A stretch of 64,000 bases of DNA from Rhodococcus sp. ARC_M5. Its GTDB lineage: Bacteria; Actinomycetota; Actinomycetes; Mycobacteriales; Mycobacteriaceae. The position numbers and the translations under genes were made by a program. The stretch is from contig NZ_JALGQE010000006.1 in assembly GCF_022810405.1 (NCBI RefSeq), positions 186,001 through 250,000 on the forward strand, written 5' to 3'. The notes beneath the pieces were generated by a model. It had not been told where the DNA came from. It saw only the letters and a list, made by a program, of their open reading frames with translations, and searched no databases. Of the stretch, positions 18,401-27,402 are shown piece after piece; positions within the stretch are counted from its first letter, which is position 1; the number at the start of each line of letters is the position of its first letter.

Positions 18401-19399
18401 ATGAACTCTCCGAACAAAGGCCGCGTCATCGACATCGATGCGGTGGCCGAGTCGGTCCGAGCGAACGAACGATCCGGGCTGGCGCGTGCCATCACCCTGG
18501 TCGAGTCCACCCGCTCGGATCATCGCGATCTGGCGCAGCAGTTGCTCCTTCGGGTGTTGCCCGATGCGGGCGGCTCCCATCGGGTCGGCATCACCGGAGT
18601 GCCGGGCGTCGGCAAGTCGACGTTCATCGACGCGCTGGGGATGCGGTTGATCGAGAAGGGGCACCGAGTCGCGGTGCTTGCGGTCGATCCGTCGTCGACG
18701 CGTACCGGTGGTTCCATCCTGGGAGACAAGACCCGGATGTCGCGTCTGGCGGTGCAGAAGAACGCGTACATCCGGCCGTCTCCGACGTCGGGAACTCTGG
18801 GCGGAGTCGCACGTGCGACGCGAGAGACCATCGTCTTGCTCGAAGCAGCAGGCTTCGACGTCATTCTGGTGGAGACGGTGGGCGTCGGGCAGTCCGAGGT
18901 GACGGTCGCGAACATGGTGGACTGTTTCACGTTCCTCACGCTGGCGCGGACCGGAGATCAGTTGCAGGGCATCAAGAAGGGCGTTCTCGAGCTCGCAGAT
19001 CTGGTCGCAGTCAACAAGGCCGACGGCAAGCACGCGACCGACGCGAAGAACGCAGCGCGGGAGTTGGCGGGAGCACTGCGGCTGATCTACCCGCACGACG
19101 CGATCTGGAAGCCCCCGGTGTTGACGATGAGTGCCATCGAGGGCACCGGACTCGACGAGTACTGGGACACCGTCCTTCGGCACCAGCAAGTACTCAGCGA
19201 CGCAGGCGAATTCGCAGAGAAGCGTCGCAAGCAGCAGGTCGATTGGACGTGGACCATGGTCAACGATCAACTGCTGCGCCGGCTGGCGCAGAATCCATCC
19301 GTCAAGGCCATTCGCGGCGACGTCGAAGCTCGTGTGCGCGACGGTTCGCTGACCGCCGCGCTCGCCGCTCAGGAACTACTCGACGCGTTCGATTCCTGA
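18401..19399 (+). CDS. meaB: Methylmalonyl-CoA mutase-associated GTPase MeaB
   Basis: G3E-family P-loop GTPase that protects and reloads the B12 cofactor of methylmalonyl-CoA mutase. The protein has 332 aa, with Walker A GVPGVGKST at about 66-74, a DPSS switch segment, ETVGVGQSE (Walker B and switch II region) and the NKAD base-specificity motif. It sits 2 bp after mutB, completing the mutA-mutB-meaB operon. Its 3' end overlaps that of the convergent nucleoside hydrolase gene by 24 bp, so a shared terminator is not possible there. Confidence 0.93.
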   Translation: MNSPNKGRVIDIDAVAESVRANERSGLARAITLVESTRSDHRDLAQQLLLRVLPDAGGSHRVGITGVPGVGKSTFIDALGMRLIEKGHRVAVLAVDPSSTRTGGSILGDKTRMSRLAVQKNAYIRPSPTSGTLGGVARATRETIVLLEAAGFDVILVETVGVGQSEVTVANMVDCFTFLTLARTGDQLQGIKKGVLELADLVAVNKADGKHATDAKNAARELAGALRLIYPHDAIWKPPVLTMSAIEGTGLDEYWDTVLRHQQVLSDAGEFAEKRRKQQVDWTWTMVNDQLLRRLAQNPSVKAIRGDVEARVRDGSLTAALAAQELLDAFDS

Positions 19400-20452
19400 A
19401 TCTGCTTGGGCTGCCGGCGTCGCGGGGTAGAGCCGGGCGGCGAGCGCTCCGACCCGTTCGATCAGCCGGTCGAAGAATGCCTCCGGATCGGTGTGCGTGG
19501 CGATCGCGGCGTTGGGGGCCTTGCCCCACATGCCGCGCCAGTCCGCGACGGTCGTTCCCCGCGTGAGGGTTCCGAGCAGTTCGACGTCGACGGTCGCATG
19601 ACGGTAGGTGGCGATATCGGTATCCAACGCGACAGCCGCAGCGAAGGGATCGTGCATGTGTGCCAGGAATCCCTGATCGTGATCGCGATGGAATTCCATG
19701 TAGAACCGCACCGCGTCGGAGAAATGCCGCACGATCGGGTTCGACGCGATCGATCGAACACCTGGTGCGTCGTCGGTGGAGATCGACTCCACCGGAAGGC
19801 TTTCCGCTCGCGCGGCCAGTCGACCGACGTGTTCGGGGGTCATTTCGATGGTCTCGGTGATGTCGAGCGCGCAGACGATGGGATGCCGTTCCGGCGGTAG
19901 TCCGGAGAAGGCCGCGAACACTTCTGCGGCTGCCTCGGGGTCCACGGCGATGTTCCATTCGCTGGTCGGTGTCGTGTTGCCCTGGTGTTGAAAGGCTCCG
20001 CCCATCAACACCAGTCGCTTCAGCAGTCGAGGTAGCTCGGGGTCGCGGCGAATTGCCAGCGCGAGATTGGTCAGCGGACCGGTCACGAGCCCGGTGATCT
20101 CGCCCGGACGGGAACGAACCAGCTCCACCCACATCGTGGTGGCGTCGCGGTCGGAGAGCGGCCGCGACGACACCGGAAGCTCCGCGTACCCGATGCCCTG
20201 CGGCCCGTGGGTGTCCTCGGTGGTCATCAGCGGTGCCACGAGCGGCACCTGCGCACCGAGCGAGACCTCGACATCGCCCGCGCGGCACAGGTCCAGCCAG
20301 GCGAGATTGTTCGCGGCCACCTGGTTCACCGGCACATTGCCCGCGGTGGATGCGATGCCGAGTATCTCGGCATCCTCGCTGGCCAGCAGATACAGCAATG
20401 CAAGAGAATCGTCGATTCCGGTGTCCACGTCGACGATCAAGGGGACAGTCAC
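19376..20452 (-). CDS. Inosine/uridine-preferring nucleoside hydrolase
   Basis: Hydrolyses ribonucleosides to base and ribose (salvage). The protein has 358 aa from the GTG at 20452, chosen because it overlaps the upstream OsmC-like stop (GTGA). The N-terminal Ca-binding signature is D8-x-D10-x3-D14-D15 (DVDTGIDD). Other family features are GPLTNLALAIRRDPEL, MGGAFQHQGN and the AHMHDPFAAAVALD segment with the C-terminal Asp ligand. Substrate preference cannot be read from sequence. Confidence 0.9.
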   Translation of the reverse strand: MTVPLIVDVDTGIDDSLALLYLLASEDAEILGIASTAGNVPVNQVAANNLAWLDLCRAGDVEVSLGAQVPLVAPLMTTEDTHGPQGIGYAELPVSSRPLSDRDATTMWVELVRSRPGEITGLVTGPLTNLALAIRRDPELPRLLKRLVLMGGAFQHQGNTTPTSEWNIAVDPEAAAEVFAAFSGLPPERHPIVCALDITETIEMTPEHVGRLAARAESLPVESISTDDAPGVRSIASNPIVRHFSDAVRFYMEFHRDHDQGFLAHMHDPFAAAVALDTDIATYRHATVDVELLGTLTRGTTVADWRGMWGKAPNAAIATHTDPEAFFDRLIERVGALAARLYPATPAAQADSGIERVE

Positions 20453-20919
20453 GACGCCACCTCCGTAGTCGGGGTGTGCCGCACCGGGAAGTTGACCGAT
20501 CGCGCGATGAAGCACTTCGACGACGCGGACGCGTGCAGTTTCTCGGCGCGCGGCACCATCGACGGGTCCACGACGGTCACGACCGGAGCCAGGGTGACCT
20601 CGACGAACTGACCCGAACCGTCGGATTGCTCGGTCATCACTCCGGTGGGGGAGTCCGTGTAGTGGGTGACGACGATGCCCGATGCAGCGGCGAGTCCGAG
20701 GTACCACAGCATGTGGCAACTCGACAGCGAGGCAACGAGCATCTCCTCGGGATTCCAGCGTTCGGGATTGCCGCGAAAGCTCGGATCGGAGCTCGCGTGG
20801 AGGTCGGGCTTCCCCGGCGCCGAGACGATGTGATCGCGGTCGTAGGCTGCGGCGCCGGTGGTACCGACGCCGCGGTTGCCCGTCCAGTTCACCGTCAGTC
20901 CGTAGTTGTGGTTCGGCAC
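20449..20919 (-). CDS. OsmC-like peroxiredoxin family protein
   Basis: 156-aa OsmC/Ohr-superfamily protein, a thiol-dependent hydroperoxide reductase in characterised members. Both redox cysteines are present, one in SLSSCHMLWYL and one in SSKCFIA. The GTG at 20919 gives the usual family length; the frame continues upstream without a better signal. It is translationally coupled with the nucleoside hydrolase. The physiological substrate is unknown. Confidence 0.85.
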   Translation of the reverse strand: MPNHNYGLTVNWTGNRGVGTTGAAAYDRDHIVSAPGKPDLHASSDPSFRGNPERWNPEEMLVASLSSCHMLWYLGLAAASGIVVTHYTDSPTGVMTEQSDGSGQFVEVTLAPVVTVVDPSMVPRAEKLHASASSKCFIARSVNFPVRHTPTTEVAS

Positions 20920-21086
20920 GGGTCCATCGTGCCAGTACCCAGCCGTTCGGTGACAATCCGCCGCGGAGGTAGCTGTCCGAATCGACTGGAATGCCTCGAT
21001 TGCCAAGGCGGTGTGGCACATTCGTCGTCGCACCTGTTCACCTGGGCATTCGTGGAGGTGTGTGCATCGATCTGCACCGATCTCGT

Positions 21087-21116
21087 TTGAAAACCGATCG
21101 TTCGCCTGGCTAACGT
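21087..21116 (+). promoter_or_regulatory. Promoter of the MFS transporter gene
   Basis: TTGAAA (21087-21092), an 18-bp spacer and TAACGT (21111-21116), then 7 bases to the ATG at 21124. This near-consensus promoter implies a leaderless mRNA and supports the long N-terminus. Confidence 0.7.
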
Positions 21117-21123
21117 TGGACGA

Positions 21124-22629
21124 ATGACATCATCGCCCAGTCTCGAATCCAGCCGAGAACAGGCCACGTGGGGACGCCGCCACGTCCAGCATCTTCGACG
21201 CGACGCGTTCTCGAAACGAATGCGCACGAAGCCGGCACTCTCGGAGGAGAGCATCACTGTGGTCGATCAGCCGATGCTCAAGCGTGCCGTCTCGGCAGCT
21301 GCGCTCGGCAACACGATGGAGTGGTTCGACTTCGGTGTGTACGGCTACTTGGCCGCGACTCTGGGCAAGGTGTTCTACCCCGACGCAACCCCGGCGGTGC
21401 AGCTCATCTCGACGTTCGCCACGTTCGCGGCAGCGTTCGTCGTTCGTCCTCTCGGAGGCCTGTTCTTCGGCCCTCTCGGGGACCGAATAGGGCGCCAGAA
21501 GGTCTTGGCCGCCACCATGATCATGATGGCGATCGGCACGCTGGCCGTCGGCCTCATCCCCAGTTACGCGACCATCGGGATCTGGGCACCGATCCTGCTA
21601 CTCGTTGCACGCTTGGTCCAAGGGTTTTCGACCGGCGGCGAGTACGGCGGTGCCACCACGTTCATCGCCGAGTACTCCCCGGACAAGCGTCGCGGGTTTC
21701 TCGGTAGCTGGCTCGACTTCGGTACCTTCGTCGGCTACGCCATGGGCTCGGGCCTGGTGACGATCCTCAACGCGGTGTTGGGCGACGCCACCATGGTCGA
21801 ATGGGGCTGGCGCATACCGTTCTTCGTCGCAGGTCCGATGGGGCTGATCGGACTGTACCTGCGGCTCAAGCTGGAAGACACGCCAGCGTTCCGCAAACAA
21901 CTCGACGAACACGACAACAAGGTCAAGGCGCAGGAGAGCGGCAGTAGGTCTATCGGAAAGATCTTCACCGACCACTGGCGGGCGTTGTTGATCTGCATGG
22001 GAATCGTGTTGCTGTACAACGTGACCAACTACATGGTGACGTCGTACCTACCCACGTACTTCACCGAAGTCGTCGGCCGCAGTCAGCTCAGCGCCGACTT
22101 GCTCGTGCTGTCGGCGATGGTCGTCGTGGTGAGCGTCATCGTCGCTGTCGGCAGGCTCACCGACCGAATCGGCCGCAAACCGGTGTTCGTCTTCGGCGCA
22201 GTCGGGCAGATCGTGCTCGCCGTACCCTGCTTCTTGTTGCTGCGCAGCAGCGGGTGGATGGGGCCGCTGATCGCGTGCCTGCTACTCGGCCTCGTTCTGG
22301 CGTGTTTCGCGGCACCGAGCGCATCGACCCTACCGGCCCTGTTTCCCACCCGGATTCGCTACGCGGCGCTTTCGATCGGGTTCAATCTGTCGGTATCGAT
22401 ATTCGGAGGTACCACCCCTCTGGTCACCTCCGCGTTGGTCAGCGCAACGGGTAGCCCGATGATCCCTGCGTACTACCTCGTCGTGAGCGGTGTCGTCGGC
22501 CTCGTCGCCGTCGGATTTCTGCGCGAGTCGGCCACTCAGCCTCTGGAAGGCTCACCGCCACAGGTCGACTCGACCGAGGAAGCCAAGGAGCTCTACTCCG
22601 AGGTCTCCTCGGCCTCCCCGCGGTCGTAA
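21124..22629 (+). CDS. MFS transporter, metabolite:H+ symporter (ProP/KgtP-like)
   Basis: 501-aa 12-helix transporter of the MHS family, which imports osmolytes or carboxylates with protons. The signature GNTMEWFDFGVYGYLA (about 59-74) and the loop motif RPLGGLFFGPLGDRIGRQK are typical. An Arg/Ser-rich 45-residue N-terminal extension is unusual; translation might instead start at the GTG at 21259 (VDQPMLKRA), but the promoter favours the ATG. The C-terminal tail is acidic. Substrate is unknown. Confidence 0.85.
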   Translation: MTSSPSLESSREQATWGRRHVQHLRRDAFSKRMRTKPALSEESITVVDQPMLKRAVSAAALGNTMEWFDFGVYGYLAATLGKVFYPDATPAVQLISTFATFAAAFVVRPLGGLFFGPLGDRIGRQKVLAATMIMMAIGTLAVGLIPSYATIGIWAPILLLVARLVQGFSTGGEYGGATTFIAEYSPDKRRGFLGSWLDFGTFVGYAMGSGLVTILNAVLGDATMVEWGWRIPFFVAGPMGLIGLYLRLKLEDTPAFRKQLDEHDNKVKAQESGSRSIGKIFTDHWRALLICMGIVLLYNVTNYMVTSYLPTYFTEVVGRSQLSADLLVLSAMVVVVSVIVAVGRLTDRIGRKPVFVFGAVGQIVLAVPCFLLLRSSGWMGPLIACLLLGLVLACFAAPSASTLPALFPTRIRYAALSIGFNLSVSIFGGTTPLVTSALVSATGSPMIPAYYLVVSGVVGLVAVGFLRESATQPLEGSPPQVDSTEEAKELYSEVSSASPRS

Positions 22630-22642
22630 CGGCCGCCGTCGA

Positions 22643-23899
22643 TCAGTTTCGCTTGGCCCAGATCTCCATTCCGGCAGCGTTGAGACGGTCCACGAGGACG
22701 TCGCCGATCGCAGTGGCGGGCGTCAGAACTCCGCTGGCCTTCGGCAAGGCATCGCCGCCGTGTACGAGCGCGAGTGCCGACTCCGCCAGCATCACTGCGG
22801 TGGCCTTGTAGCCGGGGTCGCCCGAGGCCTTGACCCGCGCCCGGTAGCGCGCACCGGAGGTGGTGAGGGTGTACAGGTCGACCGTGAAATGTCCCTTCTC
22901 GCGGGCTTTTTCACTGGGGCCGGTGCCCGGCTTGGGCAGAATACGGTCGAGCACCTTGGCCGGAAGAACAGTCATGGCGGACACACCGACGAACAGCCCC
23001 GCAGACAGTGCACCGGCAAGGACGGGGCTGGCGAACGACGAGCCGACACTCATCACCTCGCTGTAGCGGAACTGCTTTCCGTAGGCCCAGTCGCGAAGTG
23101 CGTTGGTGCGCCGCACGACTCGGGTGTTGTACGAGGCCATCACGAAGGGGGCTTTCCAGCCACGCAGGCTGGGGTCGATCTTCTTGCCGTCGATCAGCAC
23201 GGTGTCGAGCTGACGGCCGAGTTGCGGCTCGAGGCCGCGATCGGGACTGAGCGAGTAGGGCCGAGCGGCGATGCGTCGGGCCCGCTTGTCCTTCTTCATC
23301 GCCTCGATCTGCCCACGAAGCGAGTCGATGGTGCCGCCGCTGACCCCGCCGGACATCGACGTGACCACCAGGGTCGTGTCGGTCAGCTCACCGGCGTTGT
23401 CCGCGGTCACGGCCTCGTACAGGGCGTGTACGCCGATGTCGGACGGGATGGAATCGAAGCCGCACGAATGGACGATGCGGGCCCCGGTGCGCTGAGCGAT
23501 CTCGTGGTTGGTATCGATACTCTCGCGGGCGAACAGGACCTCGCCCGTGAGGTCGACGTAATCCGTCCCGGCCTCTGCGCATGCCGTTGCCAGTTCCAAG
23601 CCGTACTTGGCGTACGGACCGACCGTGGTGATGACGACTCGGGTCGATCGGGCCATGGCCTCGAGCGATGCGACGTCGGTGGCGTCGGCCTCGAGAACGG
23701 ACCACTGCTGAGCCCTGGAGCCCAGTTCCTTCCTGGCGGCCTCCACCCGCGCCGTCGAGCGCCCTGCAAGGGCGATCCGGGTGTCGGCCGGTGCGTGCTC
23801 GGCGAGGTACTTCGCCGTCAATTTCCCGACGAAGCCGGTGACGCCGTAGACGACGATGTCGTGAGTGCGATCGGGGGAGTCGGATGCAGGCGAGTTCAT
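22643..23899 (-). CDS. Saccharopine dehydrogenase-like / trans-acting enoyl reductase family protein
   Basis: 418-aa protein with an N-terminal Rossmann motif VVYGVTGFVGKLTAKYL (about 16-32) and the family segments AGRSTARVEAARKELG, TTVGPYAKYGLELATACAEAGTDYVDLTGE and CGFDSIPSDIGVHAL. The M. tuberculosis relatives include Rv2449c and the phenolphthiocerol enoyl reductase Rv2953. The ATG at 23899 is preferred because TAGTGT lies 7 bases upstream. It converges with the MFS gene with 13 bp between them. A role in lipid reduction is possible, not shown. Confidence 0.8.
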   Translation of the reverse strand: MNSPASDSPDRTHDIVVYGVTGFVGKLTAKYLAEHAPADTRIALAGRSTARVEAARKELGSRAQQWSVLEADATDVASLEAMARSTRVVITTVGPYAKYGLELATACAEAGTDYVDLTGEVLFARESIDTNHEIAQRTGARIVHSCGFDSIPSDIGVHALYEAVTADNAGELTDTTLVVTSMSGGVSGGTIDSLRGQIEAMKKDKRARRIAARPYSLSPDRGLEPQLGRQLDTVLIDGKKIDPSLRGWKAPFVMASYNTRVVRRTNALRDWAYGKQFRYSEVMSVGSSFASPVLAGALSAGLFVGVSAMTVLPAKVLDRILPKPGTGPSEKAREKGHFTVDLYTLTTSGARYRARVKASGDPGYKATAVMLAESALALVHGGDALPKASGVLTPATAIGDVLVDRLNAAGMEIWAKRN

Positions 23900-23906
23900 A
23901 CCAGCG

Positions 23907-23912
23907 ACACTA
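23907..23912 (-). promoter_or_regulatory. -10 element (TAGTGT) of the saccharopine dehydrogenase-like gene
   Basis: TAGTGT on the minus strand is 7 bases before the ATG at 23899, which implies a leaderless mRNA. Confidence 0.5.
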
Positions 23913-23943
23913 ACGCGGGTCACCCCGGCGAGTCGACGCGCCG

Positions 23944-25440
23944 TCAGTTCGTCCAGGTGTGCACGGGTTCTCCGGCATTCATGAGGGTGACGTAATCGCC
24001 GAGCATTCCCGCAAGCGCTCTATCGCGCTTCTCACCGGCGCGTTCGCGGGCGACGACGGCGTTGCGCTGCCACACCGAGCCGGACTGCTTGGCCAGGCAC
24101 CGCGCTTCGATCACCCCGAGATAGCGGTCGCGGACCGTCGCGTCCACGCCGTAGGCGGCCAGCCCGGCGTCGGCCAGTGGCAGCAGCCGACGCAACACCA
24201 GTTCTTGCGGACTCACCCAGCCCACCTCGGGCCAGTAGAGCATGGAATCGAACCCGCCGCGGGCGGCAGAGTGCACGTTCTCCTCGGCGGCGTCGAACGA
24301 CATCTGGGACCACAGCGGGCGGTCTGCATCGGCCAGTGCGCGGACGGTTCCGTAGTAGAACGCCGCGTCGGCGAGAGTGTCCACCACCGACGGTCCGGCC
24401 GGGAGTACACGATTCTCGAGCCTGATGTGGTGGCCGTCGCCGGACCGGTCGTAGATCGGCCGGTTCCACCGGTAGACGGTTCCGTTGTGCATGCGCAGTT
24501 CGGACAGCGACGGTGTCTTGCCCTCGGCCAGCGCAGCCTTGGGGTCCTCCTCGCTGCAGACGGGAAGCAACGCCGGGAAGTAGCGCGAATTCTCCTCGAA
24601 CAGATCGAAGATCGAGGTGATCCACCGTTCGCCGAACCACACCCGTGGTCTGACTCCCTGATTCTTGAGCTCCTGCGGCCTGGTGTCGGTGGCCTGCTCG
24701 AACAACGGAATACGGGTCTCGTGCCACAGCGCGCGACCGGCGAAGAACGGCGAGTTCGCGGCGAGTGCCACCTGTACGCCCGAAAGAGCTTGCGCTGCAT
24801 TCCAATACGACGCGAACTCGTCCGGAGCCACCTGGAGGTGCAGCTGAACCGACGTGCAGGCCGCCTCGGGCAGGATCGTGTCGGTCACGATGTCGAGGTC
24901 CTCGGCCGCAGCGGCACCGGGTAGCCGAACTCCGCCGATCTTCAGTTCGATGTCCTCGCCGCGAGCGGCGAAGATCTGTTGGTTGAGGAGGTCGTAGCGC
25001 GGATTCGCCGAGAGCCACCGGTGCTCGAAGTGCTCCTCGTCCAGAGTCGGGAGCATGCCGATCATGGCGAGACGACTACCCGAGGTGCGGGCGCGTTCGT
25101 CCGCTGCATTCAGCGATCTGCGCAGGTCCGTCTCCAACTCGGCGATCGAGGCACCGCGCAGTGGCCGAGGGTCGACGTTGATCTCGATGTTGAACTGGCC
25201 GAGCTCGGTTTGATAGTCGGGGTCGGCGATGGCGTCGAGCACCGCCGCGTTGGCCATGGACGGCTCCATGTCGTCGTCGACGAGATTGAGCTCGATTTCC
25301 ATGCCGATCTGCGGTTCACCGACGTGGAAGGTCTCGTCGGCCAACATGACCGCCAGGGCATCGAGACAGTCCTGGACCTTCTGGCGGAACTCGTGCCGGT
25401 CCTGCCTGGTGAACTTACGGCGCTCGACGTCCTCGCCCAT
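23944..25440 (-). CDS. Glutamate-cysteine ligase (GCS2) family protein
   Basis: 498-aa ATP-dependent carboxylate-amine ligase of the GCS2/YbdK type. N-terminal motif features are GMEIELNLVDDD (about 45-56) and the FNIEINVDPRPL metal/substrate strand. Further blocks are MIGMLPTLDEEHF, SVQLHLQV and LRMHNGTVYRWNRPIYD, then HIRLENRVLPAGPS. Since the host makes mycothiol (mshC is present), a true glutathione role is doubtful; ergothioneine-type gamma-glutamylcysteine synthesis or another amide ligation is possible. The ATG is preceded by a 105-bp gap that ends next to the SDR gene's stop. Confidence 0.8.
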   Translation of the reverse strand: MGEDVERRKFTRQDRHEFRQKVQDCLDALAVMLADETFHVGEPQIGMEIELNLVDDDMEPSMANAAVLDAIADPDYQTELGQFNIEINVDPRPLRGASIAELETDLRRSLNAADERARTSGSRLAMIGMLPTLDEEHFEHRWLSANPRYDLLNQQIFAARGEDIELKIGGVRLPGAAAAEDLDIVTDTILPEAACTSVQLHLQVAPDEFASYWNAAQALSGVQVALAANSPFFAGRALWHETRIPLFEQATDTRPQELKNQGVRPRVWFGERWITSIFDLFEENSRYFPALLPVCSEEDPKAALAEGKTPSLSELRMHNGTVYRWNRPIYDRSGDGHHIRLENRVLPAGPSVVDTLADAAFYYGTVRALADADRPLWSQMSFDAAEENVHSAARGGFDSMLYWPEVGWVSPQELVLRRLLPLADAGLAAYGVDATVRDRYLGVIEARCLAKQSGSVWQRNAVVARERAGEKRDRALAGMLGDYVTLMNAGEPVHTWTN

Positions 25441-25545
25441 GGTGACCGCCTATCGGTGCGTGAAGAAGGGCCGTTCGCTCACGCGCAACGACTTCGAGTT
25501 ACGAGTATCGCAGTCCGCGTTCACCGAGGGGGACGCACGCGAAAA

Positions 25546-27006
25546 TCACCAGGGCGACGGCTGGTAGTCCTTGAGGAACGAGCCGTACAGATCGTTTCCG
25601 AGCTCTCCCTGCACGATCGGGTCGTACACCCGGGCGGCACCGTCCACCAGGTCGAGTGGAGCGTGGAAACCTTCGTCGGCGAGCCGCATCTTGGTGGGGT
25701 GCGGTCGTTCGTCGGTGATCCAGCCGGTGTCGACGGCGGTCATCAGGATTCCGCTCTCGAGCATCTCCTTCGCGCTGGTGCGCGTCAGCATGTTCAGCGC
25801 GGCCTTGGCCATGTTGGTGTGGGGATGCCCCGGCCCCTTGTAGGCGCGGCCGAATTGGCCCTCCATGGCCGAGACGTTCACGACGTACTTGCGTCGTGCC
25901 TCCGAGGCCTCCATCGCGGTACGTAGCCGCGAGACCAGGATGAAGGGTGCGACGGAATTGCAGAGCTGGACCTCGAGCAGTTCCACCGGGTCGACCTGCT
26001 CGACGGTGTGGATCCAGCTGTTGGTCTCGGCGAGATCGGGTACCAGACCCCCGGCGTCGATGGCGAGCCCGCTCTCGATCCTCTCGGCCGTGACCGAGCC
26101 GGCGACCATGGCGAGCGAGGCCACGTCGTCCGCGCTCAGGGCAGCAGTCGATGTGCCGCCGATCGCGGTGGCGGGCAACGAACTCGCCAGTGACGCGGGG
26201 TGCGCATCGCTGGTCTTGCCGAACGTGATGCGCTCCGGCCCTGCGCCCTCGGTCAAGGCCGCGGGCAGCGGTTCGGCTTCCGCATCGGCCAGTGCGCTGT
26301 AGGAACCGGGGGAGCGCTTGACGGTCTGTGCGGCGTTGTTGATCAGGATGTCCAGAGGTCCCTCGGCCGCGACGGAATCGGCAAGTGCCACAACCTGAGC
26401 CGGATCGCGAAGATCGATACCGACGACGCGCAGACGGTGCAGCCACTGATCGCTGTCGTCCATCGCGGCGAAGCGACGTACGGCATCGTTGGGGAAGCGA
26501 GTGGTGATCGTGGTGTGAGCACCGTCGCGGAGCAGTCGAAGTGCGATGTACATGCCGATCTTCGCGCGCCCACCGGTCAGCAGCGCCCGCCGACCGGACA
26601 GGTCGGTGCGAGCGTTGCGCTTGCCGCGATTGAGCGTCGCGCACTCCGGGCACAGCTGGTGATAGAACGAGTCGACGTGGGTGTAACGCTGCTTGCAGAT
26701 ATAGCAGGGACGGGCCTTGATCAGCGTGCCTGCGATATCTCCCTCGGCGCGTGAGGACAGGGACAGTCCTGCGGTCTCGTCGTCGATCCGGTCAGGGGAT
26801 CCTGTTGCGGTGGCGGCGACGACGGCACGGTCGGCCGCGTTGACGGCGTTGCGCGCCGCGACGCGTCGAGCACGCTTGAGATCTTTGAACATGGCACCGG
26901 ACGCGCGCTGCACGGCGATCGAATCCGGATGGTTCTTGTCCAGCTCTGCGGCCTGCTGCAGCACGCGCAGGCACGTCTCGAGATCGGTGGGGTCGATCGC
27001 GTCCAT
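25546..27006 (-). CDS. SDR-fold protein with N-terminal zinc-ribbon
   Basis: 486-aa two-part protein. Residues 1-95 are helical and basic. C101-x2-C104 and C119-x2-C122 (CYIC...CPEC) form a probable zinc-ribbon. From about 135 a Rossmann/SDR domain follows (LLTGGRAKIG, DLRDPAQV, INNAAQ). The glycine motif has Lys in place of the usual Gly (TGGRAKIG). The active-site region reads VNVSAMEG...HTNMAKAAL: Ser and Lys are present, but the Tyr of YxxxK is Thr. An insertion of about 80 residues follows the NAA motif. RBS TAGGAG precedes the ATG. Catalytic activity is uncertain. Confidence 0.8.
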   Translation of the reverse strand: MDAIDPTDLETCLRVLQQAAELDKNHPDSIAVQRASGAMFKDLKRARRVAARNAVNAADRAVVAATATGSPDRIDDETAGLSLSSRAEGDIAGTLIKARPCYICKQRYTHVDSFYHQLCPECATLNRGKRNARTDLSGRRALLTGGRAKIGMYIALRLLRDGAHTTITTRFPNDAVRRFAAMDDSDQWLHRLRVVGIDLRDPAQVVALADSVAAEGPLDILINNAAQTVKRSPGSYSALADAEAEPLPAALTEGAGPERITFGKTSDAHPASLASSLPATAIGGTSTAALSADDVASLAMVAGSVTAERIESGLAIDAGGLVPDLAETNSWIHTVEQVDPVELLEVQLCNSVAPFILVSRLRTAMEASEARRKYVVNVSAMEGQFGRAYKGPGHPHTNMAKAALNMLTRTSAKEMLESGILMTAVDTGWITDERPHPTKMRLADEGFHAPLDLVDGAARVYDPIVQGELGNDLYGSFLKDYQPSPW

Positions 27007-27064
27007 CGTCAGTCTCCTAGCATCGGCCCGGTCGAGCCGAAAGAAACGAGTGCAGAACGAAAAA

Positions 27065-27090
27065 GACCCCGATTCCGAAGAATCAGGGTC
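27065..27090 (-). terminator. Rho-independent terminator of tRNA-Leu
   Basis: On the minus strand GACCCTGATTC pairs with GAATCGGGGTC over a TTCG tetraloop with one mismatch, followed by a run of T (27058-27064 are A-rich on the plus strand). It lies 60 bp downstream of the tRNA and ahead of the SDR gene. Confidence 0.9.
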
Positions 27091-27151
27091 CGTTTCGTCT
27101 GTCTCAACTCAGATCTGTGAGAATCTCTGTCTGTCTACATCTTTCAGACGG

Positions 27152-27237
27152 TGTCCGAGGGGGGACTTGAACCCCCACGTCCGTTAATAGGACACTAGCA
27201 CCTCAAGCTAGCGCGTCTGCCATTCCGCCACTCGGAC
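27152..27237 (-). tRNA. tRNA-Leu (anticodon GAG)
   Basis: The acceptor stem pairs GTCCGAG with CTCGGAC, with discriminator A at 27152. The anticodon stem CTAGC/GCTAG encloses the loop TTGAGGT, giving anticodon GAG. A long variable arm and the T-arm GGGGG-TTCAAGT-CCCCC are clear, as expected for a class II tRNA. The 3' CCA is not encoded. A terminator follows at 27065-27090. Confidence 0.95.
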
Positions 27238-27402
27238 AAGTGCGACCGCTGTCGCATATTCTTTTGTTGCTTTCACAGCCGGCCGCTGTGTGCTGCGTAA
27301 GATTATCCGACGGGTTCCCGATAACCCAAATCCCCACGTCAGTTCATGCTCGGGGCCGTTTCTCATGGTGCCCGGAGTGGATTCTGGTGGTAGGAACGAC
27401 GT

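Noticed and set aside
27153..27237. Integration site at the tRNA-Leu gene
   Set aside because: No integrase gene or repeated 3' end of the tRNA was seen in this window.
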